DNA of 64,000 bases from Cliona cf. orientalis. Taxonomy: Eukaryota > Porifera > Demospongiae > Clionaida > Clionaidae. The position numbers were made by a program, and so were the translations under genes. The stretch spans positions 6,383,000 through 6,446,999 of the forward strand of contig OZ005691.1 of the NCBI GenBank assembly GCA_963930775.1. The letters are read 5' to 3'. Below the pieces are notes generated by a model. That model ran no database searches. It was not told the origin of the DNA and saw only the letters and a list, made by a program, of their open reading frames with translations. The first letter of the stretch is position 1. The number at the start of each line of letters is the position of its first letter. Shown piece by piece: positions 55,157 through 64,000 of the stretch.

Positions 55157-55555
55157 TGCTGTAGAATCCCGCGATTACACCCCCACCCTTTCATGCTAGC
55201 ATTAGGCAAAAGTGGGGAGGGAGCTTATTCGCGGGATCCTTACGTTTCCACGTGACGACCATTACTGACCATCGAATGCCACGTGGGCGTGCAATCTCGG
55301 TACTTTCTGTGGCTGTTTGATGGGCAAAACTCAACGACAAAGTAAGGCACGATATGACACAAATAGCTAGTTTGCTAGCTGTAGCTACCATTTCTGTTGG
55401 CCTATGGACTCTAAATATCTACATCTTACTGTTAGGGAGGGGGCAGGGGGGGGCTTTATATGCAAGACAAACTACTTATGCAGGAACTTGAGCTAAAAAA
55501 ATGCAGGGGGCTTATGCGTGAGGGGGTGGGGGTGTAATTGCAGGATTCTATGGTA
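55157..55555. mobile_element. MITE, CCGTAGAATCCCGCG family, diverged copy
   Basis: Ends GCTGTAGAATCCCGCGATTA and GCAGGATTCTATGGTA; internal sequence follows 14425-14793 in reverse orientation, including GCTAGTTTGCTAGCTGTAGCTAC. Confidence 0.82.
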
Positions 55556-56228
55556 GTATCCTCTTAGGCAAAACCTTACACAAACAGGATGTAGCTAGTT
55601 TGCCTGCCCAGACTGCCATAGCAAGACAAGTGCTTTCAACTACAGTGGCTAGCTTCATCCAAGATTCTGTACCTTATTCTTTGCGGGTACCAGTGTTCGA
55701 TACTTATGCAGATTGGTCCATAAATAATAAATTTTGTACCCACTAGCATTAGCTATATACTCTATAGTAGTCAAGAGTGTCAAATTTGTCTACCCTGTAC
55801 TATTTCTGAATAAATTTAATATTTGCAAAACATGTTTTAAGCAATAATCGTAGAAAAATGTCCTTTCCTGTGATACAGCCTTAAGCCCGCAATACAGCAT
55901 TAAGCACACTTGTTACTAAGGATCAATACAGATGTGCTACACATAGCATCATATCTATAATCAGATACCAGAATGAAAAATACATTGGCCTGATCATGAA
56001 TTGATCCCCACACAGAGAAGTCAACAAGGATCTTATTGTTGCCATATCATTTCACATATACCTTAGATTGAATACAGCCAGCTAAGACTATGCACTTCTA
56101 CTAAGGACCAAAACTATGCTATAATAGACCAACTCTTCGATAGCTATCAACTTGATCATAATATTATTTCAACTTCTGATATTATTTCATGCTGAGTATC
56201 AATGCAGTAAAGGTAACTGTGGCAACGT

Positions 56229-56831
56229 TTATCTGCCATGAGGATCAGTCTGGCCTGGTAGTTTTGGTATATCCTTGAAGGAGTTGACATCAGGATGGAC
56301 TAGATGATCAATAAACTCCGGGAAGACGATGGTTCCCCTGCTGTCGGAACTGTCAGCACCAAACGATGGTGGAGCAGGAGCGGCAGGGTAGACAGAGGTT
56401 CCCCCACTACCAGAACTGATCAGTGATGGTGAAGGAGAGTAGGCAGTGCCAACATCAGTATAATAAGTCTGCTGCTGGCCTGTTGGTTGATGTGCCCAGC
56501 TATGAACAGGGAGAGAAAATCATCTAAATTGCACTGCATGTACTAATTGCATTGCAGAATGAGTTGTTGACTGGGAACATTCCACAGTAGAAGTTGAATA
56601 GCTACATTTTGCACTATTCCTCAACTCCCACAACTTTAGCATGAAGATAGTTTCCCATCTCATTACGATCCTTAACTTCCAGTTATTACTGCATACTTAC
56701 CAAGCTGCATCTCCTCCAGTTGGTCCACCTTGGCTTTGTGCAGTTGTTGTAGACTGCAGTGCTCTTGCAAAGTGCTGGTCCACTTCATCAGCCAGGTTGC
56801 TGTAAAATGTCTTCACTTGGCTCTTTTCCAT
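56229..56831 (-). CDS. Vestigial-like transcription cofactor (TDU motif)
   Basis: Two exons: 56831-56701 and 56499-56229 (GT-AG, phase 2), 133 codons. Residues 4-24 read SQVKTFYSNLADEVDQHFARA. This follows the TONDU motif of Vestigial and VGLL1-3 (V-x-T-x-YS, then VDEHFSRAL), which binds TEAD/Scalloped factors. The rest is Gln/Ser/Pro-rich, as in other Vestigial-like proteins, and ends with a conserved-looking block, DSRGTIVFPEFIDHLVHPDV. The frame is open upstream of the ATG back to an acceptor-like site near 56886, so a further 5' exon cannot be excluded. Predicted nuclear; partner TEAD is inferred from the motif. Confidence 0.72.
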
Positions 56832-57283
56832 CTCTGCTGTCAATACTCGGACTGTTAGTCTGAGGTCAAGCTACGGTAATGCAACTAAATGGCTCTTGAT
56901 GAGCTGTATTTATACTGAAGACTCTTCATTAATTTTAATGTAGTAATTGCGCATCAGTCTTTGAACTATGGCTCTGGTCAATTACAATCCCTCCTTGTAG
57001 AATAGAAGTATATGCTTTATAAGGTCACTACACAATCATTGAACAAAGTTAGATTTTGCTAATTGACATGATATGACAGGAATTTGGTATTTGTAATATT
57101 CACACTTGCATTAGCTCAGAGAGTGGTCAAAGAGCCATCAAAGCACTTTCGATTATCACCATGTTTGAACCTGCTCACCTATAATGGACTCAAATATGTT
57201 AAATAGGTGGCTGCATATTAATAGTAACTATTATTATAGGAAAAACAGCAGGAATCCCTTATCTAGCTTGAGTCTATCATCCA

Positions 57284-57473
57284 TCAGGTGCCCCCAGATG
57301 CTAGTTCATTCGTCGTTCCTCCACCACCATTCACCCCATCACTCATCCCTGGTCGCCCTAGCAGCAGAGGAACCATCGTCTCCAGCCATCATCTAGTTCA
57401 CATGGATGCTAGTTCTTTCGCTGGCTCAGTATTTCATAGTAAACTACTGTATGCATCTCAAGACTCATTATAG
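57284..57473 (+). pseudogene. Inverted partial copy of the Vestigial-like last exon
   Basis: Plus-strand frame contains PSSRGTIVSSHHLVHMDASSF, alignable with DSRGTIVFPEFIDHLVHPDVNSF of the gene at 56229-56831; the DNA shares AGCAG(A/G)GGAACCATCGTCT. No TDU part was found beside it. It is preceded by a possible acceptor (CATCAG). Probably an inverted duplication that has decayed. Confidence 0.5.
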
Positions 57474-58445
57474 TTCAACATTAAAATTTGATATCTCCAG
57501 GCAATCTCTAGCTACTCAATAACTCTTTAGAGGTTCAACCTTCTCAGTCATGTATCACTACCTCCTAGTAATAACAGTACTATTGAGGTATGCAAAGACA
57601 TAAATGAAGAAAAAAGCACTACTCAGCAAAAAAGCAGGATTGATAAAGAAAGTACAAGCTATTCTTTAATCCATCAGATGATTTCTAAAGCTCATATGAC
57701 CTATGCATCCAATTTCAGCAGAGACTGTTGCAGAACCGCCCTTCAATGCTACACTAACTTCAAGTGTGAAAGCAAGATCATCAACAACTTGTATAGGAGC
57801 AGTTGAAAGTGTGGATTGGACAAGCTGCAGTGCATTCTTATATAGTGCAGGAACTATTGCAAACATTGTCTATTCAATCTCTGAGTCACTTGTGCATCAT
57901 AAGAGGCAGGTACATGTCAAGAACGTGGTATGTCATGGCTTAAGATCAGATTTGTGCACTTCTTGTTCTTATGTTGGGAACATCTCCATCTTCAGGAGTT
58001 GAAATAAAATTATCAGCTCAACTAATACATGCAGAAAATCAAGTATAAGAGTGGCCAAAGACATTGTGAATTTATACTATGAAAGTAGTGAAGAAAAGTA
58101 TAGTAAAAAAGTTAATTACTGCAAAGAGAAAGAAGAGAAAAACCTCTGAATACCAAAGTGCTGTGCACTACAGCCACCGAGATCTTGGGCATCCCAAGGG
58201 CTGTGAAAGTGAAGTTGGGCAGGTGTTTCCGTATCTCTATAGGAACTCTTCAATAAATTGCCAGCCTAACATCTGGGCAAACCACATCATTACAAGCTTG
58301 TATAGCAGTGTAATGGTGCTAGAAATTGAGGACTTTTGAGAAGTATGTTATCATGTTGCTGATGTACCAATCTTCAGTATAAGCAGAGTGAAATATTACT
58401 AACACAACAGAAGTTGTAATCTGTAAGCTACACATTTGCACATAC

Positions 58446-58604
58446 CAATATCCTACGTTCAAGAAGCTGGGTCGAGGACCTAGAGATGGCAAAGATGGTA
58501 TTTGTGCTATATAGTAAAGTGGCTGACCATCTGGCAGACAATTTTCTTGCTCCTCCTGCTCCTCTCTGAAGAGCACCACATCCTCCCTGGAGAAGGATAT
58601 CACA
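58446..58604 (-). CDS. Orphan exon, unknown protein
   Basis: Clean 159-bp frame between acceptor (CTTAG) and donor (TTG|GTATGT). It encodes VISFSREDVVLFREEQEEQE, NCLPDGQPLYYIAQIP and SLGPRPSFLNVGYW. Phase 2 at both ends. It does not join in frame to the Vestigial-like exons. Composition argues for a real exon; neighbours were not found. Unknown family. Confidence 0.38.
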
Positions 58605-58672
58605 CTAAGAAAAGGGAGATTCTACAATTAACAGTTACAATTAAATTTTAGCTACAGATGAAGCACTACTCG

Positions 58673-58720
58673 ATTGCTTTACCCCTTGCTATGCATGAGT
58701 GCATGGGATAAATATAGGCA
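58673..58720. repeat. Dispersed repeat terminal phrase
   Basis: CGATTGCTTTACCCCTTGCT then CATGGGATAA, as at 12690-13400 and 34593-34633. Confidence 0.55.
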
Positions 58721-59649
58721 CTAATCCATGCATGTAACACTTCCCCTGCCTTCAGATCAGCATCCACGGGTCTAATTCCTCCAGCTAAGTGTCCGGATAG
58801 TCAGTATATGGCGCCATAATTTCGTTTTTCTAAAGCATCCCAGATGAGCATGAGCACAACTTATGGCTCAAGAACTACGAGAGGCAAAGCTGAGGGTCTA
58901 GGCCCAGGTCATGTACATGAGGAACTGTGCAAGCAACATCAAGATATAGCATCTACTAGCTGGGTACAATCTGGTAGGTTTCGTGAAGGTGATACCTTCG
59001 CCACAAAGAGGATTCACAGTTTGTTTAATTACTTGGATAACTATGTCAGAGCATCCAGGAAGCAATCCGAGTAGATCCCTCTCCAACAGAAGGGGGAAAA
59101 TGAGAACTACAGAACTCCTTCAAAGCGGTGGCTATACTGCAAAAGACCTACAATGCAAAATAGTGCTCTATCATTTTGAGTGAAAAAATTATTTGTATCA
59201 TGCCATGGTCCTAGGACTATAATTAATGCACATCATGTGTCGATTGGCTCCAATAGATGATGACAAGAGTATACTATTATAGTGCAGGACATCATGAGCT
59301 TCCAAAATTTCAGCAAAATTTTCAACTAAATAGAGAGTGCCGTAAATTGCTGTACTTGTTCCTTGTAGTCTAGTTAGCACTGTATCCAAATTTGGAGGCA
59401 CTAGCTTTAACAGTACAGGAGATACAGTATTACAAAAATGGACCAATCGCAATGCAGCGCTTCCTTTGATGTAGATGCGTTGCCATAACATTCCGTGACG
59501 TCACGGACGCAACTATCGGCTCCACGCGTTGATCGCGACGTGCGGAAAAAGACACCCAAAGAGATGATCGAACTCGCAACGAGTGAAAGAGAACCTAAAA
59601 GAGAAGAGTAAGCTCTGTGGTGTTCAGCTGCTGTTTGGAAGTGTTCTTG

Positions 59650-61410
59650 ATGGCATTTGTGTTTAAACCATCACGCAAACGCAAGCGTGTTTTGAAGGAA
59701 TAGGCAGCGTGGATGCTCCAGGCTAAGACAATTACCAACGTCGACGATTCTGAGGACAGCGACGACAGTTTGGAGCTTCCACGACCGTCTGACGGTTCGG
59801 ACGAAGACTCTGCTTCGAGATAGAGTCCGACAACGATGACGACGCTTGGGCCCCGAACAACGGTGTGTACGGTGCTTAGGAGGACTGGTTGTTTCACCTC
59901 GAGCGAGATGATAAGATGTTGGCGATGCTGCTTTATGACAATTATGTTGATAGGTTTAAGCTACTAAAGACTGCTGCAGCTGCTGAAGTGTCACCTCTTA
60001 TTGGCATGAGTGAGCATACCATTCGTCAGTGGAGAAAGGACTTTGTCTTAAATGGTGGTGAGTTCAGTGAGTATCGTAGAGGAAAGCACCAACACTATTT
60101 GGTACTGGAGGATGAAGAATATAAAGAAATGGCTGTCACGTGGGTCAGGGCCAACGTCGTCGTCAAAGGGCATCCAAACATGACAGCTGCCGCGTTTCAC
60201 TCTTGGGTCGTATCAGTGCTCTTATCTCAGGTTAGCATCACCCTGAAGTGCCTGCTGATGTCTCCACTCACACGACGGCATGCTGGCTTCACCAGCTCGG
60301 TTTTGCACCATCGTCGACAAAGAAAGGTGTTTACATCGATGGGCATGAGCGGAGTGACGTGGTTGATTATCGAAAGGTTTACTTGAGAACGTTGGAAGCA
60401 CTGGTCCATCCATGTACCACACCCACCAAACAGCGACGAGCCTCCACCTGAAACATCGGATCGTAGGAACTTGTGCTGATATTTCATGATGAGAGCACAT
60501 TTCACTCCAATGACGATCAAGGGTGGATGTGGGCTGAAAAAGGCAAGCAACCAATCAAACCAAAAAGTCAAGGACGAGGAATTATGGTGAGCGAGTTCGT
60601 GGATGAACACAATGGCTATCTCCGCTTGACTGATGCAGAGTTTGACAGGGAGAAAAATTCACATCCTGGACTGTGAAAGGAAGCGCGATGTTTTTTGAAG
60701 ATCGGAGCTGAGTACGAGGGATACTGGGACAGTGAGAAATTCCTTAACCAGGTGGATCATAGCATCACCATCGCCAAGCTGAAGTATCCAAAGGAGACAT
60801 ACAGCCTGGTTTTCTTGTTCGACCAAAGCAGTGGGCACGCTGTATTTGCCAGCAACGCTCTCAACATCAATCAAATGAACGTCAACCCTGGTGGGGCTCA
60901 ACCACAGCTACGAGACACCATATGGAATGGAAGGTCTCAGAGAATGGTGTTTAGCAACGACACTCCAAAAGGAATGAGGCAAGTCCTCAACGAAAGGAAG
61001 TGGACACGAAAGGAATGAAGGCTGCTGACATGCGTAAAGCACTTGGAGAGATGCACGATTTCAAGTACGAAAAGACAAAGGTTGAGCACTTGGTCAGTAA
61101 CCGTGGATATTGTGCTATTTTATATCCCCAAATTCCATTGTGAATTGAATCCGATCGAAGCTTGCTGGGGACAGGCTAAACGCTACACGAAGGCCCATTG
61201 CGATTACAGCTTTCAAGGTCTCGAAGGACCATTGATCCAGGCTTGAACAGTGTCACACTCGACCATATTCGGAAGTTCTACCGTAAAGTGAGGGACACAA
61301 TGCATGCCTATCGTGAAGGTGTTTCTGCCGGTCCTGATTCGAAGAAAGCGCTGAAACAGTACAAGAGTAATCGCCAAGTTTCAGAAGCGGGACTAAGTTC
61401 ACTTGTGTAA
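59650..61410 (+). pseudogene. Broken IS630/Tc1-like DDE transposase
   Basis: Begins MAFVFKPSRKRKRVLKE, then an acidic stretch. Next come a helix-turn-helix region (59920-60110; TIRQWRKDFVLNGGEFSEYR), KGVYIDGHERSDVVDYR (60325-60375), then the DDE fold: first Asp in LIFHDESTFHSNDDQ (60476-60520), second Asp in LVFLFDQSSGHAVF (60808-60849) and the Glu in HCELNPIEACWGQAKRYTKA (61136-61195). The C-terminus ends near 61408. The reading needs at least five frame or stop repairs (for example TAG at 59698 and 59821), so it is dead. Terminal repeats were not found. Confidence 0.82.
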
Positions 61411-62630
61411 TTTCTAAAAATTTTCTGTTTTGTTCATTTCTTCCTTTCATTGATATGTTCACTTTTTTCTCTTCATTTGAATTTTAAAACATAGCATGTA
61501 ATTAATAAATGGCTTTATTTGAAATAATAAAAAAAATCATATAAAATTCAGTATCCATCAATAAAGAAATCTGCTTTTTGACACTTTGTAGATAATTGGA
61601 TTTTATGGTCAAATGTACACCGGATGTCCATTACCATGGATACACACAAAAATTTAATCTTAAAAAAATCTATTCATGTTGGGGGTTGTGCTGTACAAGT
61701 TTGAGAAGGAAGCCACTGACCTCTTCCAAGGTATGAATTTTGTAAGAGGAGACCTCCAAATACACAGATTTGGAAAAATAATATGATGACTTGCACTATA
61801 TAAGAGGGAGACGAGTGAATAGATATTTTTGAAGTACAAAGGTCACCAGACATAAGTACCTAAAGGACACTATTGTTAGTGGGCACTAAATTTAGTAAAT
61901 TTAACAAAATTAATTGCAAAAAAATCACTAATTACATCGGCCACAGCACAATATTATATTATCTGGACGATTATACCTCAGGAGCTACGACTATCAATCT
62001 TGCACCAAAATATAACCCAGGCCCATGCCAGTGCTAATTGCACCAATTGCGAACTAAACAGGTCCCTAATTGTTGGTGCTATTGCTGGAAATGTGTCTCT
62101 GTCCGATAATAGCAAAACAAGAGTGCCAACTTTAGGATGATTGCTCCCAAAGCATCCACAAGAGCACACACAGCACATTAGCACGCAGAATGGATTGCAC
62201 CTGGAAAGAGGGAAAAAGAGAACAGTCTGTCGAAGATATGATCCCACAACCAAAGTATTTTATGAAGACTTTGAGAGGACTAATGAGTGAATACACAGAC
62301 AGAAAACCTAACCAGAACAATCAAAAATGGAGACGGACCCGCAGGAAACATTTCAAACAGAGGCAAAGGACCAGCCAATGGCCGAAACTACGCATGTAGC
62401 CAACTGGTGCTTTTGACTAGTTTACTGAAAGAATCATCATCCTGGATGCATCTTTGGTCAATCAGTGATGGCCTGTCTCAGCTCCTCCACATTCCAGTGG
62501 GTCACTGGTTGAGGATAAGTCAGCCTAGTAACAAATACCTGCAAGACAATGCAGTAAGATAATAGAAAAAGGGACCACATCATGCATTCTGTTGCTGTGA
62601 TCGTTTAAATTGTAGTTAGGTATGTACATA
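61411..62630. other. Intergenic / decayed transposon DNA
   Basis: AT-rich after the transposase. Overlapping plus-strand frames at 62190-62562 may belong to the pogo-like element that follows, but no motif was secure. Confidence 0.4.
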
Positions 62631-62639
62631 CACATGGCA

Positions 62640-63052
62640 TATAACCTTTACGGCCGACACAACACTACTCAGTTCCAACCACCACTTTTGCTACCACTCA
62701 AGCTACTTGGCAATTCTCAAAGATCCAAAGCTCACTTTCCGCACACCACAATCTCTGTCTTACTGCAGGGCCTTGTGTTGGCAATTTTTTCAAAGCTAGG
62801 AGCCGTTAATGGAGAAACTCGATCTCTTTATTAAGCCAAAGCAAGTCTTGAATGTTGATGGGTCAGGGGTTTCAATTGTGCATAAACCAAGCAAAGTCTT
62901 GGCTGAGCTTGGCAGAAGAAATGTCTATGCACTTGCGCCGTTTGTTCATGAATGCGTCTCTATGGCCACCCTTGTTTGTGTACACGGCACTGCAATTCTG
63001 ACCAATCATGAATCTTCTAAACTTGTAGCAGAATGCATGTTTTATGCCTAAA
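62640..63052 (+). pseudogene. Pogo/Tigger-like transposase fragment
   Basis: The frame at 62809-63052 reads MEKLDLFIKPKQVLNVDGSG then VSIVHKPSKVLAELGRRNVY. This matches the start of the DDE_1 domain of pogo-like transposases (FNVDETG...VxKPxKVxAxxG), including the first Asp; Gly replaces the following Glu. The upstream part of the domain is in another frame, and the downstream catalytic residues are missing. Confidence 0.7.
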
Positions 63053-63401
63053 GGTAAGGATACTGACTATATAAGAAAAATGATCGTCTGAAAAATATTT
63101 ATAATAATAAATATTATATAATATAAAAAATAAATGTGATAATAATCAAGAGCATGCAGTATTATCTAAATACAGGTAGAAAACATGTGCTAAAGGGACT
63201 ATCATTATACCTAAACCAAAAAAATTCAACATTCACCAATTCTAAGGCAATTTGTAAAATGCAGACTTGAATAGGCAAATGAAACACCTTTCTGGATTCT
63301 GATTATTTGTATCTAGTGAACAAACACTTTTTGTTTCAGCTTTCTGTTCTTCAGGCCTCCTTGTCAATTCTTTGATACATCCTCAGTGTATTGCAAGTAT
63401 G

Positions 63402-63842
63402 ATCACTCTCCTAGCCACTCAATAAGTTGAATCTGGGATTGATGAAAGCGTAGTTGTCTGTGCTCCTCTCTACTTTTAAGTGTGAAGTAAAGCCCACACA
63501 TGTACAGCATAGAGTCCACCAATAATTAGATCCAAAAACACCTTTTTGTCACAGAACTTCCACTTCTTTAGGCTCTTAATTCTTGGTAGCTACACCGCAT
63601 CTCAGGAGATGTTTCATTTCTGCATCTAGACCCATTCTAAATTCTACAAATGGGGCATCTTTGAAAAAATCTATCTCTGGCTTTCCATGGAATCTAAGGT
63701 GACGCTGGATTTCACAAATGATATGGTGCAGACTCTCTGAGTGAAATTCAGTTCCATCTTTCTTTCTCACCTCTAAAATGAATCTGCTTAGGTGATAACC
63801 AAGAGGAAGGTGTTGTGACAAAGATATTTATCGAGGTATACT
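63402..63842 (-). pseudogene. Crypton/QRICH1-like recombinase-domain fragment
   Basis: Minus strand reads LSRFILEVRKKDGTEFHSES, then HLRFHGKPEIDFFKDAPFVE and LDAEMKHLLRCGVATKN, a stop, then (another frame) SMLYMCGLYFTLKSREEHRQ and LRFHQSQIQLIE. The order LxxFVxEVRKKDG - PEINFF - LDAEMKxLxxxG - GLYFxLRxxxEHRQLR is typical of the KCTD1/QRICH1/ZMYM domain, derived from Crypton tyrosine recombinases. Stops and a shift make it a pseudogene. Confidence 0.75.
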
Positions 63843-64000
63843 TGGCCCATGCAGTCACCAAGATTCTGGCTTAGTTTTTGGTCATGAATGACCATTGCTT
63901 TTTCTGCACATTTTTAAACAGCGAAGTGATGCTCCACTCGGCTGAGCTGGACATACGGGAGGGGGCGAGGGTGAAACTGCTAGATGAAATCATCTGTGGC
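63843..64000. other. Window end
   Basis: Probably the continuing upstream part of the same decayed element; too short to call. Confidence 0.35.

Noticed and set aside
57666-58002. Open frames on both strands (99 codons plus, 66 codons minus)
   Set aside because: The two overlap, neither fits the splice phases of neighbouring exons, and no family was recognised.

Overview
The window looks like nuclear DNA of an early-branching animal, most likely a sponge. This rests on intron-rich, GT-AG spliced genes of animal-specific families (TRIM-NHL, Vestigial-like, cytoplasmic tyrosine-kinase-like proteins, an ankyrin-ROCO protein), on LINE fragments, and on a dense load of short inverted-repeat DNA transposons (MITEs). 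Species assignment is inference. I saw no ribosomal RNA, tRNA, CRISPR array or bacterial operon structure.

Layout. 1-9.2 kb is accessory DNA: a 5'-truncated LINE split by a MITE, several other inverted-repeat elements, and one doubtful secreted-protein reading frame. 9.2-22.3 kb (minus strand) is an ankyrin-ROC-COR gene of eight exons and 1026 codons, with six successive exons of exactly 102 bp, one ankyrin repeat each. Only 192 bp separates its start codon from that of a divergent plus-strand gene, an eight-exon, 551-codon PPR-like, probably mitochondrial protein (22.5-28.1 kb). 29.4-31.7 kb is an intronless TRIM-NHL gene in which the frame slips twice, both times at a short homopolymer.

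32.2-51.0 kb (minus strand) is the most interesting part: two tandem paralogues, reconstructed here exon by exon, that join an N-terminal PH domain to a tyrosine-kinase-like domain. Both have the same intron-phase pattern. Both lack catalytic residues: gene A has HRY and GFA in place of HRD and DFG; gene B has VST and GVE, has lost the beta-3 lysine and has no APE. Gene A also has a long C-terminal tail with a proline-rich stretch and several Tyr motifs, which suggests a signalling scaffold. 56.2-56.8 kb (minus) is a small two-exon Vestigial-like (TDU motif) gene, with an inverted, broken copy of part of its last exon about 0.8 kb away. 59.6-64 kb is a graveyard of DNA transposons: an IS630/Tc1-like DDE transposase, a pogo-like fragment and a Crypton/QRICH1-like recombinase-domain fragment.

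Repeats. At least five otherwise different MITE families share the terminal motif TACCGTA or TACCATA, and several copies are nested in each other. Introns carry most of these elements. The coding exons are clean, with open frames and matching phases, so the main genes appear functional; TRIM-NHL is the one in doubt.
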